Below are positions 11,606 to 23,726 of a stretch of 64,000 bases of DNA, piece after piece (position 1 is the stretch's first letter; every line of letters begins with the position of its first letter). The stretch spans positions 1-64,000 of the forward strand of contig LLCB01000251.1 in NCBI GenBank assembly GCA_001414345.1, in the 5' to 3' direction. The notes under the pieces are model-generated. The model did no database searches and was not told the origin of the DNA. It saw nothing but the letters and a program-made list of their open reading frames with translations. This DNA is from Hymenoscyphus infarciens (lineage: Eukaryota > Ascomycota > Leotiomycetes > Helotiales > Helotiaceae). The position numbers and the translations under genes are program-made.

Positions 11606-12979
11606 CTACTTCTCCCCATGATCAACTTTCATTCCCTCCACCCCTCTCTCAATGACACCCGGCCCAGCCATCTCAAATTCAAAGTCCAAATCGGGCTGCA
11701 TCTCCGCATACAAACCATTCTTCTCACTCGCCATTCTGAAATTAAATGCCGCCTCCGCGTCACTAATGAGATGTTTCTTTAGATTCGGGTTTCCCGCTTT
11801 AGCAGCCTCAATCTGTAGCTGAATCGCACATCCCCTATCCAAAAGTCCAAATAGGAAGCCAGCTTCGTCGACTGTTGACCCTGTGGAGAGAAGCCCGTGG
11901 TTAAGTAGAATTGCAGTTTTGTTTTTGGATCCTAGGGCTGCGGCGATGTTCTTTCCTTCCTCTTCGGCAAATACGATTCCACCGTAGGAAGAGTAGACAG
12001 CGATGCTGTCATAGAGAGTGCAGAGATCTTGACATGTCATTTCGATGTTGGTGTTGAATGCTGACCACGCTCGGCCTGCATTGGTGTGTGCGTGACATAC
12101 TGCGTGAACGTCTGGGCGTGCTTTATGGATTTCGGAATGGATCAGGAAACCGGCTGCGTTTGCCGGTTTTGTCTATTTCTTGTTGGTCGCTATTCTAATA
12201 GATTTCCCAGTTGAGGACGAGGAGAGAGCGTACCTTGTTTCCTCCAACTACTCTTCCGTCTCTGACGTCTAGACAGATTAAATCTCCTGCAGTCATGAGG
12301 CCGAAGTGCTTCCCAAGGGGGTTCATCCAGATATAATGTGGGAATTCTGGATCTCTGACGGAAATGTGACCAGACATTCCTTCTGTGAAACCTTTGCGGG
12401 AGAAATCACGGAAGACAGCTGCTGTGTGAATGAGAATGTGACGGCGTTCTTCTGCTGGTGTGGCGAAAGTTGGGATGCCTTTGATATAATGTTAGTAAGA
12501 AAGGAAGGAAATGCTGTTGAGTTGAAACTCGATGTGAGATGAAGTTCTATATAAGCATCTGGAAAACAAGTACAGATTTAGGAATAGTAGATATACAGTT
12601 GTGAAGTACAGAAACAATTCCCTGATCTACACGTTGACGTTACATGAGTAAAGTTTGAATAGCTTCAACAAATCCGAATTACTTCACTTGAGCTCATCCC
12701 CACCCTTGGTAGCAAAAATCTAACTCCAAAAGCAAAAGATGAACCTCATGAAATGCAACCAACTCAAGAACGCTCTTTGATCTCCGAACCAAGAACTAGC
12801 AGAATTGAATAGCAAAACAACATGTACAAACAAAACAAAAACCTCAACTCACCAGGAAAAACCAAAGGACCATGGCTGATAGCTTCTAGTGGCGTCTGAT
12901 CCAACCCCTTGGAAACATCAACCTTCTTCTCCAAATTAACCACAACCTCTGCCGCCTCTGCCGTTGCGGAAGGTGCCAT
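11606..12979 (-). CDS. Class II aldolase/adducin-domain protein
   Basis: Predicted 312-residue metal-dependent enzyme of the class II aldolase (fuculose/ribulose-phosphate aldolase-like, adducin head) family. Exons are 12979-12853, 12478-12234 and 12172-11606, with introns of 374 and 61 bp. The joins restore HGPLVFPGIPTFATP and GGNKTKPANAAGFLIHSE in frame. The zinc-site elements are visible: the KGFTEGMSGHIS loop with Glu, the HAHTNAG pair of histidines and the later His in ILLNHGLLSTG. The N-terminus has no clear targeting signal. The last 40 residues are acidic. Many fungal members sit near catabolic genes; none of the neighbours gives a clear pathway, so the substrate is unknown. The first intron is unusually long for this window. 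Confidence 0.88.
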
Positions 12980-13502
12980 TTTTTGATCCTTCTCTCTATT
13001 TTTTCAGGTTCCTAATTTCAACAATTCAATTGTGATATCCTCAAAATATAAGCAGCAAGCTCATATACTGGCGACGATGAAGGTGGGATACACAGAGAAA
13101 ACAAAGTTTGATCTGATGTAAGATAAGCCATCGCAAAAAGGGCGCCACTAATTAGTGGGGTGATATGATGTCCAAAGATGGGGTAATCGGAGTATCCCAA
13201 TTGGCTGGGAATTCATTCCTTTATTGCACAGTGTACACTGCACGCAGTAGACACTCGAGCAAGATATCTTTTTTGGTAATCAGTATTAGCTGCTATAATT
13301 AGATACCCGGATAAAGTGGGTTGGAAGGAGGGTTGAAATACACGTGATTTGGGGGTAAAGGGGAGGAGGCGAGGCCGAACTCCCCAGGAAGGACTCGCTA
13401 GGAAAGGGTCAAGTGTAAATTGATTCTATCCAATGTAATATTACATTAGTATCTAATCCCACAGACCCAAAGAATCTCATCCAAAATCATACAACCAACC
13501 CC
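12980..13502. other. Intergenic between tandem minus-strand genes
   Basis: Promoter side of the aldolase-type gene and 3' side of the RGS gene. No coding signal was found. Confidence 0.5.
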
Positions 13503-15045
13503 TCAATAATAATTCCCCTTCGGCAACGCCACAAACACTACCGTCAAAAGAACAGTAATAACCAACGCCCAAAAATTAGCCCCAATAACGATCCTATCCT
13601 GCAACACCCTCAAAGTCTCGTTCTTAGTCCAAATGCTCTTATCAAACACCTTCCTCAAAAGCACTTTCCTCTTATACTCTCCAACCCAACTCTCATTCTC
13701 CCACGCATCATTCTTTGGCCCAAAAGTCCTCAAACTACTCCTCGAACTAGACGCCCCACTTCCACCCTCCAAATCCGTGATTGAACCAATACTAGATTCG
13801 TACCCCAAATTCCGAGGATGTCGCGGGAGTTGCAATACAGATGAAGAATCTCTTTGCTCCACTTCCGCTTGCACAAGTTCCAGTTCATCAAAAGTTTGTT
13901 CCCAAGGTCTGAGACAGCGAGAATGGGACATATGAAGGATTACGCAGAGTCCTTTATATGCACAAACCATAGTCACGAAACCAAGGTACCATTGCAGACC
14001 AGCGAATATGCGCCACCAACGGCTTTGTTTTGAAAGAGTGAGGAGGATGGCCATCATGAAGCCAAAGATGATATTGCTTAATCCCATAGTGCGGACGAAG
14101 AACACGCGAGGTTTGTTGCCGTTGCAGATACTCCAGCGGATGAAGTTGGGGTGCGATTGTCCTCGTAAAGCTGTTTCTGCTACCCAGGCTGCTGAAGTGA
14201 GTGCAGAGGGATTTGTTGTGTGTTGGAGAGCATGGAGACAGATGGCGCGGTCCTTGTGTGAGAGATTGAGTTCTCGAGGGGCTGTGGAGGCTAGGTAGTG
14301 GCGCATAATTCGATTGATCTCTTCTCGCATAGGTTGAACGGTGACTAGATATTGTCAGTAACTAAATCTTCGATACCAAAGGATGCAAAGGGGCACAAAC
14401 AAGGTTGCCACTTCAGCCCGGCTTGAGCTGTAACTTCCGCATCACTCGGTACTGAAGAGAAGTCCGACGAGGTTGGAACCCCAAAACTAGGACTTCCAAT
14501 CGAATCTACAGTCTTTATCTCATCCCCTTCACTGTATATCGGTAACCCAGGATCTTGTAATGAAATGTGCATATTTCTTTCCTTCCCTGCAACCTCAGTT
14601 TCTCCACATTTCTCGGTTGCCTCTACAGAAGTCGGATTGAAAGGCGGCGAGAGAGCCTTCTCGTTCGCTGATAGGGCATCGAATCTGGAACAATAATCTT
14701 TATACCACAAGTAAAATTGCAGATTTTCGGCGTTGTGCTCCACATAGACAAGATAATCCATAAAATCGTTGAGGGAACATGGCTATTTGAAGAGGTAAGT
14801 AGCTGTACCTACATCATATACTTGCTGTGCTTACTGCCAATGTTGTCTTGTTGACTATCTCATCGAAAGATAGACCTTCTGGGATCGAGGTCTCCGATTC
14901 TTCACAGGGATTAGCAAATGTCAACTAAAGCATGAATATCAATCCTACTTTTAGCTCTTTCGACATAACGAGCGCAATCAGATGGGTTGATTGGTCCGGC
15001 AGGTCTATTGAGATAATCCGGTCGACGATAGAAAAGGATAGACAT
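13503..15045 (-). CDS. rax1: RGS-domain membrane protein, Rax1-like
   Basis: Predicted 461 residues in four exons: 15045-14949, 14899-14835, 14782-14401, 14344-13503 (introns 49, 52, 56 bp). Each join keeps frame and yields MSILFYRRPDY, then SFDEIVNKTTLAPCSLNDFMDYL, then KWQPFTVQPMREEI. The N-terminal RGS-type domain (about 35-260) contains DYLVYVEHNAENLQFYLWY and is split by a Ser/Glu-rich linker. The conserved 'HPNFIRWSICNGNKPR' stretch leads into three C-terminal TM segments (about 262-285, 292-317, 436-456). RGS head plus three-TM tail is the architecture of Rax1, linked to bud-site and polarity control in yeast and to growth and stress in moulds. Loss of GAP activity is possible. The fourth-exon donor is GTTTGT, non-standard but phase-correct. 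Confidence 0.82.
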
Positions 15046-16189
15046 GTTGATATTACGGCGAAGCAATAACAGTGTCTTCAGATACTTTGTAATAGCAAAG
15101 CCACCGAGTACGAAGACAATGACGGCCCATCCATCGACAACAAGTAGGCAAAGAACAAGGAAATCACCTACTTCATGTACTGGAAAAATCCACGGTTGCG
15201 GAAGGAAATGTCAAGGTGATCAGGTAATTTCACGTTGCGCCCCCTGGACCAGTAAAACTCAATGGGCTCTAGTTCGAATCTTTACCGGCTAACTGGTGGA
15301 TTTACGCTTGGTTCTCACGCTGACTGACAGGGTTTTGGCAGCCCAAGTCCATGGAAACCTTTCCGTCCTACATATAAGCGGTTGGGGTTAGCGCAGGTAG
15401 CGGGAACCTTCAGTGCTTTTTTGAAGCTCGAGAGTCGAGATCTTCATGAGTCAAGTAATCTTGAGTTGGTCTGTACGTATAAAAACGCTTTGATGCAAGT
15501 AAATCAATAGCGTTCTGTCATAGGAGGGGGTTCTTCTCATTGAACTCTAAAAAGTGCGAGTCAGTATGGATATGTCAAGAACAATACCTTGTGATCGGGC
15601 ACAATTGCCACAGGTTGTCTAGAATGGTGGCGTCGAGACGGGAGTTACACAAGCAGCTTGTATGGTTTAACCAATTTCCCCCCGCCCAGATTTCCATGAC
15701 AAGAACAAGATCCGCCTCATCCAATAACAAGCGCTCATCGGCATTCCGACTAGAGCATACGCTAAGGTAGGGTCGGACGATTCAAATCCTCGGGGAAGCG
15801 GATGACGAAAGTAGTTCATGCCCACAACTTCAGCAAATACCTCTCTGAGTTCATGGCGTCCGCACTGATGGAGGGCTAGGCTCAATAGCTTCAATACTAG
15901 TTGAAGGGTCGTGATATATCACTCCCTCCCAGACCACCAACACGATTAATAACCGTACAATTCTATCATTGACCATCAGCTCCCAATATCAAATACAATA
16001 AGGTATTGTGGTCGAGGCCGGAGTGGTGGTATAAATGTAAGCAAACGGATATGTGAACCGGTACTCGACTAGGCACAGAGTATTCTGGGGGAAGCATTTC
16101 TTCTGGCCCTCGAAAACTCGGCAAGTAAACGCATTCCATTTTCCAATTTGTCTCTCGAATACCAAGTCTAATTACTGCTCATTTCAATT
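15046..16189. other. Intergenic, no gene supported
   Basis: About 1.1 kb upstream of the RGS gene. A minus-strand frame at 15667-15894 and plus-strand frames at 15044-15292 and 15540-15770 show no domain. GTTCGAATC near 15272 and ATTCAAATC near 15780 look like tRNA T-loops but have no matching stems. Confidence 0.5.
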
Positions 16190-17103
16190 TCAAAGCATCC
16201 CCATAATTGCCGCAACACAGACTAATATCCAGGCAGTCATGTATGGGAGACGCAAAGTATAGAAAACAGAAAGTTTCTTTGCAACATTAGGGGTAGCCAC
16301 TTCTCCTTCCTTTGCTTTTGTAACGGTTGCAGCAGGTGCTTCTGTGATCGTCTTGGTGACTGGCGATGCCGTGAGAGCTTGATTCGTGAGGATCGAAGAT
16401 GACACAGAGACGATAGAACCTAGCACTGTCGATGCGGGTGTTTCCAGCGCATTGATAGTAGAAGGGCTCAATAACTGAATGCAGCCGTTGGGGGAGCATA
16501 TTGTATCCGGAGGGCAACATCCACCTCCTGTATCTGTCGAACATCGTGTGGTACCATCTAAGCACTTTGGAGGTTGAGAGGCAGGATAATGGCAGTATGT
16601 AGTGGAGGACGACCGGCAGCAGATAATTTTGGAGGGCGTGAACTCGGCAGGGTAACAAGTAGTTCCAATTGGGCAGCAGATATCCTACACGCATCATCAA
16701 CTTGTGCAATTTTGGGGTGATTGCCAAAACCACTCACAGGTTGATTAAACGCTTGACAACTCTGCAGTTGATCGCCGCACTCGAAATAAGGTACGATCCC
16801 CGGTGGTCTCTCGGTCAAACCGCTGCGCTCCATCTTTCGCATTGGTAGGAAAGCCGTCCTGTCTCCATCCATAATTGCCGATCTCTTGATCCAACCCGTC
16901 CCACCATCTTCAGCATAGTAAAGGTGGATTGTGAACAAAATTCCACAGACTATGATCGCGCAACACACAAGGCCAATGCATAACAGCCATGTACGTCGAC
17001 GTGAGATATAGGATCGAACTTCGGCAAGGTGTGACCTGAAGGACGAGATGGTCCTTGTCCGGTGTTGAGGCTCGGGTTGCTGTGTATGACGAATCATTGA
17101 CAT
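16190..17103 (-). CDS. Cysteine-rich protein with N- and C-terminal membrane segments
   Basis: Predicted 286 residues, exons 17103-16738 and 16684-16190 (53-bp intron, GTGAGT donor). The protein starts with a basic cytosolic stretch. Then come a strong TM segment (WLLCIGLVCCAIIVCGILF, about 43-61), an extracytoplasmic region with dense cysteines, a Thr/Ala/Ser-rich stalk and a final hydrophobic segment (AWILVCVAAIMGML). The Cys part follows a loose 'CCP.G..C' pattern repeated three times: ICCPIGTTC, ICCRSS...YC, GCCPPDTICSPNGC. This recalls cysteine-rich fungal surface proteins. It is probably a plasma-membrane or wall-facing protein. An in-frame upstream ATG at 17220 is possible, but 17103 places the TM more conventionally. 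Function is not recognised. Confidence 0.75.
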
Positions 17104-17585
17104 TTTGAATTTTGAGACAGGGAAGGTTGGCCTGAAAAGGAGCGCGGATAGGAAATTGTTTGGGGACGCCAATAAAAAGAACGAAGAAGACTCTTGGCTG
17201 CCATTTACTGGGTTAATCAAGAGTCAATTGAGGTTTTAGGTGGGTATGGATATGTGAAGAGGGTTTTGCGGATAGAAGACTCCGAGGTTGGCGAGATGAG
17301 ATCTTGAATCTTTTTCCACTTTTAGAAGAAGGGAAAGGCATAGGTAGGGGGTGGAGAGAGTCGCTTTAGACTCAGAAGGGACGGTGGATGGGACTGAAGA
17401 CCAAGAAAGAATACTGAAGAGGAAGGAACGATGGTCTGAATCTTACCTCGAAGTACCATGCCATTCCTGGATTGCAAGTGAGCAAAGGTAGGTAGGCATA
17501 CATACCTAGGCTGGAAAGCACTTGCATCCAGTGGGATACACCCCATCTTGTTACTCGACTGTTTCAATGCCCAAAGATCTAGGTT
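17104..17585. other. Intergenic between tandem minus-strand genes
   Basis: Promoter of the cysteine-rich membrane protein and 3' end of the PrpF-like gene. A minus-strand frame at 17322-17567 is not supported. Confidence 0.5.
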
Positions 17586-18977
17586 TTATTTCCAATAAAC
17601 CCATCCATCCATGAGTCTTCTCGCAGTTCTGAAGATAGTGGCGTACTTCAAACCACCATCAACAGCATCGAATTTTGCCCCAACCATGATCTTCCCCGTC
17701 GGGTGACCGATATTGATACCAGCTTCATCAACACGTTTGATAGAAGTGTTCCTTTCCACAATTGACCCTTTTAGGTTGGCAGCAGCGGCAGTAGCAAGCG
17801 CCACAGTAATCGGGATAGCTCGGTGAGGTTGACCTACTGATAATGCACGAACCAATAAATCCACGGAAAGTTCGTCATTGGGCTTGCCTGATAGGAGTTT
17901 GTGCGTCTTCGGTCGAGAGATCATTGCAATCTTAGGAATAGATGCTGGCGCCGATTCTTCGTCGATGCTTAATCCCATTGCCACCGAGGCTTTCCTACGA
18001 ATTGATTCTAATTGTGAAAGAAGAGTTGGATGTGAACCAATCTCATCTGGCAGAATTGTTCCGTCAACATTTAAAGATTCCGCTTCAAGAAATACAGCTG
18101 GGTTGCCACAATCGATACAAGTTGTCTCTACTCCTTCAAACTTATCGGTTATGTTTCCCGTAGGCAAAAGCTTCCCAGTCTTTGAGCCTCTGCATCTCAT
18201 TAGCATTTTTGTTGAATTGATACGACGACATACATACGCAGGCTCTATAAAAGCAAGTTCAAGTCGAGCAGCCTTTCCCTCGACGCCATCAATGGTAAAA
18301 TTGCCATTAGCAGCAGCTTCTCCGGCAACAACTGGAAACGTAGCGTTTATTATCTTTCTCGTGTTCGTATTATGTATTTTGACGGTAACTTGGCCATCCA
18401 GCTTGCCCTTGAGTATGCCACTGTCCACAGCGAAAGGTCCGATGGCGCTCGTCATATTTCCACAGTTACTCGAATAGTCCACGTCATCGTTCTTAACGCC
18501 AATTGCAGCGAAAGTGTAATCAACATCAGCATCCGGGTGTGATGGTGGGCCAACGACACAGACTTTGGAAAGACTCGATATTCCCCCTCCCAGTCCGTCC
18601 AGTTGCCGACCATTGGGGTCGGGAGAGCCAATTACGCCGCGAAAAATGGGAGCCCATTGCTCACGGTTTGTCGGCAGATCTGACTGGCGGAAGATGATGG
18701 CTCGAGATGTGCCGCCGCGATAATAAGATGCTGGAAGTCGGGTTTGCGATCGAGGGGCGGTGGAGTGAAATCGAGAAGAGGAGCGAGTTCGAAGGTTCGA
18801 GGGTCTGGTTGGGCGTCGTCGCGAGAAATGCTGGAGGAGTTTGGACATTACCGTGTTTGGAGAAGCCGGAGGTAGCATTTCATGTTGGTTGTGGAGTGAG
18901 TGGAAGGGTTGGCGTATGTAGCGTAGCCTCGAGGAGGAGAGACGAGACAGTGCACTGTCCACTTGGAAGAAGTGCAT
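17586..18977 (-). CDS. PrpF-family isomerase, probably mitochondrial
   Basis: PrpF/methylitaconate isomerase family (diaminopimelate-epimerase-like fold). Family members isomerise or epimerise tricarboxylic or methylaconitate-type substrates. Predicted 447 residues from exons 18977-18238 and 18189-17586. Visible motifs are YYRGGTSRAIIF, LDGLGGGISSLSK, the first Cys in SNCGNMTSAIGPFA and the second in CIDCGNPAVF; the pair of Cys is the usual acid/base pair. The N-terminus is Arg/Ser-rich with few acids, a plausible mitochondrial presequence. Translation may begin at 18977, 18878 or 18848; MSKLLQHFSRRRP from 18848 alone would be a good presequence. The 48-bp intron is a multiple of three and lacks a stop, so unspliced RNA also stays open. 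Removing it joins FIEPA to GSKTGKLLPTGN, the expected family sequence. Confidence 0.88.
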   Translation of the reverse strand: MHFFQVDSALSRLSSSRLRYIRQPFHSLHNQHEMLPPASPNTVMSKLLQHFSRRRPTRPSNLRTRSSSRFHSTAPRSQTRLPASYYRGGTSRAIIFRQSDLPTNREQWAPIFRGVIGSPDPNGRQLDGLGGGISSLSKVCVVGPPSHPDADVDYTFAAIGVKNDDVDYSSNCGNMTSAIGPFAVDSGILKGKLDGQVTVKIHNTNTRKIINATFPVVAGEAAANGNFTIDGVEGKAARLELAFIEPAYVCRRINSTKMLMRCRGSKTGKLLPTGNITDKFEGVETTCIDCGNPAVFLEAESLNVDGTILPDEIGSHPTLLSQLESIRRKASVAMGLSIDEESAPASIPKIAMISRPKTHKLLSGKPNDELSVDLLVRALSVGQPHRAIPITVALATAAAANLKGSIVERNTSIKRVDEAGINIGHPTGKIMVGAKFDAVDGGLKYATIFRTARRLMDGWVYWK

Positions 18978-19519
18978 TCAAAGGTTTAGAGAGGTAACCA
19001 GAGAGGAGCAGCTTCACACGTATATACTTTGGTCACACGTATATACTTTGGCTACAAGTAGTTTCTGAAAGAATGCGTCTCGGTCTTCATCTCTGGCTCT
19101 GTGTAGCTTGAGCGAGAACATCAGGGGCATCACTTTAGCCGGGCAGGTGCCCGTTTCTGATTGGTTCATCTTATTTGACCTACCAAAGCGGTGAAATTGA
19201 GCCAAAACCGCATTTCTATCCAGAGTATTTCTTCAACCTCAAAATGATCTCCCCATATTATCACAACCGTAATGGAAACCCCATGGTCCCAACAGCTCTG
19301 GTTTCCACCCCTCCCCTCCCCTCCACTCTTCCCCGTGCAAGAATCGTGCCTCGGCCAAACTAACCGAGGCTTCCATGACGAGCTCAACTCAACTCCCGAC
19401 TCTCACAAGGAGGTGGAAATCATATGCAAGAAAACCGTCTTGATCAAAGGTCAATAACACTCTCCGACACACACAATTAAATTTGAGAGTCCCTTGAAAG
19501 CATCAACCTACCATCCAAC
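18978..19519. other. Divergent promoter region
   Basis: Shared upstream region of the PrpF-like gene (minus) and acyl-CoA oxidase (plus). A 19-bp tandem duplication, TCACACGTATATACTTTGG, occupies 19014-19032 and 19033-19051. The CCTCGG box pair is listed separately. Confidence 0.6.
19349..19369. promoter_or_regulatory. Inverted pair of CCTCGG boxes upstream of acyl-CoA oxidase
   Basis: CCTCGG at 19349-19354 and its reverse complement CCGAGG at 19364-19369, 9 bp apart, about 150 bp before the oxidase ATG. CCTCGG is the known target of the fungal fatty-acid regulators FarA/FarB, found before beta-oxidation and peroxisome genes. The match to the expected target gene makes it credible; binding itself is an inference. 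Confidence 0.65.
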
Positions 19520-21951
19520 ATGTCACCCACTCCCCAATGGGTCAAGGACTTGAAGCCGGCCCCTCCTCAAGGAACGGATCTCATCAAAGCAGAAAGGGAA
19601 ACCTCCAAGCTCTCAGTTGACAAACTCTCCCAATTTCTATTCACAAAAGAAGTCATCGACCGCCAGGCACGAGTTTTGAAGATCCTCGAGTCCGAGAAGG
19701 TCTTCGACAAGTCGCAGAATTACTTCGATGGCCGGGTTGACAGATTCAAGACGGCTTTAGCCAGAGCCAAACGACTGAGACAGCTACAAATCGAACACAA
19801 CTGGGATCAAGATGAATATTACTGTGCCAATGACCTGATCAGTGAACCAGGTCCTTATGGATTGCATGCGAGCATGTACTTGGTATGCCAATCACTCACT
19901 CGATTGCTTGTTCCTGAACATCACTAACAGCTTCCTCTAGACAACCCTCCGTGGTCAAGGCACTCCCGAGCAACACAAACTTTTTCTCGAACCCGCAGAA
20001 AACTACGAAGCCATTGGGTGTTATGCACAAACAGAGCTTGGACATGGAAGCAATGTACGGGGATTGGAAACCACCGCCACCTGGAATCCCGAGGACAAGA
20101 CATTCATACTTCATTCCCCACACTTGACAGCGTCGAAATGGTGGATTGGGTCGTTAGGAAGAACAGCAAACCATGCGGTGGTAATGGCACAGCTGATTAT
20201 TGCCGGCAAGCCATATGGACCACATCCATTTGTTTGCAATATTAGAGATATGAAGACTCATGAGCCCTTGGAGGGTGTCCATGTTGGAGACATTGGCCCA
20301 AAATTCGGTTACAACACTATGGTAAGCAACCTTATTTTTCTCTTCCGGGCGTCGTGTCTGGTGATTGGAAGAAATTCATTGCTGATATTTTACAGGACAA
20401 TGGATTCTTACTATTGAACAAAGTTAAAATTCCCCACATCAACATGCTGGCCAAGTTCTCGAGAGTTGACCCCGATACAAACAAATACGTCAAGCCAACT
20501 TCCCCAAGTTTGATTTATGGAACTCTCACATGGGTTCGATCAACTATCGTTCTCCAATCAGGAGGAGTTCTTGCCCGTGGCGTTACTATTGCAACAAGAT
20601 ATGCTTCCGTGAGACGTCAGTTCCAGGACCGGGATGCTCCCTCAGGGACTTCTGGGGAGAACCAAGTCCTAAACTACACTAGTAAGTCGCGGCCTTCTTT
20701 CTGTTTGACCGATATATACGTTGAATCTTGGGGCTGCATCTATTTTGAATTTTTTGTGGGATTTTTGTGCTCTATTTTTAACGGAACGCTCCGGGGATGA
20801 GATAAAACACGGAGGCTAACTAACTCTCTCTAGTGGTTCAATTTAGATTACTACCTTTGCTCGCAGCAACATTTGCTTTACATTTCACTGGCAAGGCGAT
20901 GATGTCTCTTTACCAAGAGAACCAAAAGAGAATGGAGTCAACTCCGACCCAGGATACTAGCCGAGGGGCAGGTCCTGAGGAAACACATGCTGGTAGTGAC
21001 CTCATTGCCGATCTCCATGCGACGTCCTGTGGTCTCAAGGCCCTGGGAAGCACCACCGCAGCCGAGGGCTTGGAGGTGTGCAGAAGAGCCTGTGGTGGGC
21101 ATGGATATTCTAGTTTCGGCGGCATCGGTGCTTGGTACGCAGATTACTTACCTACTACGACTTGGGAAGGCGACAATTACATGCTCACTCAGCAAGTTGC
21201 TAGATATGTAAGTTGATATCTTCCACGTCTAGTAATTACACAAGGCTAACAATTAATAAAGCTTTTGAAATCCGCCCGAGCTGTTCTGAAGGGAAATGCA
21301 CCAAATAACGACACTTCCAAGATTTTCAACACATTCCTCCAGAAGCAAGACATGGGCTGTGCACATGACGTTTTAGGTTCCGATGCAGATCTAGTGGCTG
21401 CTTTTGCATGGCGTGCCTCTTTCCTGACCTTCGAAGCTCTCAAGCACCGAGATATTGAAAAGAACTCTTGGAATTCTTTACTTGTGGATTTCTGGCGTCT
21501 ATCTACCGCTCACAGTCAATATCTTGTTGTCAAGAACTTCTATGAAGCTCTTCAAAGCGAAAGCTTGCAATATGAGCTCGATCCAGCAACAATCGACGTC
21601 CTCCATAAACTCTTCCGTCTCTACGCCCTCGACACACTCGAGAAAGAGGCATCAGAGTTTTACTCCTCCGCTGCTGTTACAGTCCGTCAAATCCAACTTG
21701 CAAGGACAAAGAGAGTCATGAAACTTCTCGAGGAGATCAGACCTCATGCTCTTCGACTTGTGGATGCGTGGAACTTCCCTGATTGGCAATTAGACTCGTC
21801 TTTGGGGCGAAAGGATGGCAAGGTATATGAGGATATGTTTTATCGTGCTTCGGAGTTGAATCCGTTGAATGGCCTGACTATTGATCCTTATCCTAATAAT
21901 GATATTTTGGTCAAGAGGGATGAGATGGAGAAGTTTAAGAGTAAGCTGTAG
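19520..21951 (+). CDS. Peroxisomal acyl-CoA oxidase
   Basis: First, FAD-dependent step of peroxisomal beta-oxidation: acyl-CoA to trans-2-enoyl-CoA with H2O2 release (POX1/AOX family). Five exons: 19520-19882, 19941-20321, 20396-20681, 20834-21207, 21262-21951. Introns are 58, 74, 152 and 54 bp. Total 697 residues, the normal family length. Motifs in order: [36 protein letters not shown] (acyl-CoA/FAD contact), [30 protein letters not shown] and [13 protein letters not shown] with the catalytic Glu. The protein ends KSKL; the last three residues SKL form a perfect type 1 peroxisomal targeting signal. The phase-1 join at the third intron (a|tg) is exact. CCTCGG boxes upstream suggest induction by fatty acids. 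Confidence 0.96.
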
Positions 21952-23726
21952 AAGTAGATATGTATATCAACGTACTTAATATAGACACTCCGGTATAGCA
22001 TGATATAGAGTGTGGATTGTTTGTAAATAATACCCGACTTTAGGGTACCTGCTTCGAAATTCGTTTTGAAACCTTTGATATCCTCCGGGATCAACAGTAT
22101 TCCAGGAAAGTATTAGAATGAGAGAGCAATCAAGTGATGACGGAAAGTCCACACAACAAAGCTGTCTTCTGGTTACTTGGTTAAGTGCCGTGTGTTAGGA
22201 GGAGGGGTAAAGTCATCAACTGCGTCAAAATACGAGTTCCAATCGAGTCACACATCAAACACTGCATCATAGACTATTCAAAATTTCATCACACCTCCAC
22301 AGGAACCACAGGAAGAACTTATATGGGTTCGGCTACACTTTTTCACCTTGCTCTTTTTTAGAGACATCTGGGTAAATTGGTACTTTACGATAGGGTATAT
22401 GGTTTAGCTAGCCTTTTGTGGGGCGTGTTTTATGTATACTTATAAAAGGACGACGTTCTTGCTTTCGAAAGAGAGGGGATCATAGTTACATATTTTTCCG
22501 GAAGAGACTTCGGAGTTCGAGATACCCCGCTTAGAACTCTGTCGCTGAATAGGATGATGGAATTGGGTGTTTTCGGCTGAATGGTATTTCTTCTGGTGAT
22601 GGGTATCTGAAGGGCATCTTTGCTCTAGGAATAAAGGGCTTGGGGCATTTTAGTGTCGTAGGGTTGTTTGGATAGTGGTCTTTGGTTACGGCTGCGAGAC
22701 ATGGGTGGAGGATGGGGATGGGGGGTTTTGCTGATGAGATCAGGAGGGAGGGAGCGGTTGGGAAGATAGATAATGCGGATTGGAAGATGGAGGTAGTATG
22801 AGAATAGATACATTGCGAGTATCGGGGGTGTGCGTGGGGTATTTTAGAGGTGGACTTCTTTCGCGTGTTGTAGAGGGCGCCAAATATGTGTTTTTTTCTA
22901 CTTGTTTCCTCAAGTACGCTCATTTAAGTAGAACTACATTCGCATTTAAACTTAAATTGTTTTCGGGAAATTCAAACTCCTGCGTACCAAAATAAAAATT
23001 CTTTCCAATAGAAAACAATCTTTGCTCTCGGGAGCCGGGACAGCAAAGGCCCTTGGCAATGTCGGCGGTGAAGGTTCCTTCAGCGTATTGCTTACTCGCT
23101 AAGCCACAATATTCAACAACAATCCAGACTTCAAGGAGCTTCTTACTCTGTGATTTTAGGAGGATCATTTGATACGACGTGGAAAAGGATTTGAGACAAG
23201 GGTGTTTCCACGGGTCGGCAGTCCTTACGCTCGCTTAATGTTGGTTCGCATGTTCGTACTTAAGATGTAAGTTCCACGCCGAACCCAGCCCACAAGTGGC
23301 CCCAGGTAACCTTATTTTTCGCCAACACAAGTAGCCGCCCCGTAAGACTGGAATCATATCTGATCTAAGCTGCAGAGGACTGCGGTCAATGCAAATTAAG
23401 AAGGACTTTCACTCTCATTTTTTAAGCACGTTCTATGAGTTTGACTGGCTGGCGACTCTTGCTTGTTCAGGTGTCATGTATTCACATCTTGGCAATTGGG
23501 AAGGTACCGTGTTCGTTTGCAGTGTCGCTTTCGTCTAAGACAATATCTCGGCACCAAAAAACAGTGACGAGGAATACTATAAGTAGAAGCCGTGGAACTT
23601 TGGGTTTGAAGACCATCACCTTTTGGTTTTATCTCATTCGCATCTACTTTTCCGTTTTCTCAAATCTCCTTTTTCAAAGTCACATTTATCAACGGTATCG
23701 GCCAAAAAACATATACCTCTTTCGAA
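21952..23726. other. Intergenic, 1.8 kb, no gene supported
   Basis: 3' region of acyl-CoA oxidase and promoter of the secreted-protein gene. Minus-strand frames at 22531-22923 (130 codons, no domain) and 22920-23168 were considered and not called. No repeat or RNA gene was recognised. Confidence 0.5.

Noticed and set aside
15255..15300. GTTCGAATC, a tRNA T-loop-like word
   Set aside because: The bases on either side do not pair as a T-stem and no A-box or acceptor stem lies upstream.
15705..15805. Possible tRNA with CCGCCTC/GAAGCGG ends and ATTCAAATC
   Set aside because: The acceptor stem has a mismatch, there is no A-box and no plausible anticodon arm.
22531..22923. 130-codon minus-strand frame
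   Set aside because: Pro/Ser/His-rich without family likeness; no promoter or splice support.
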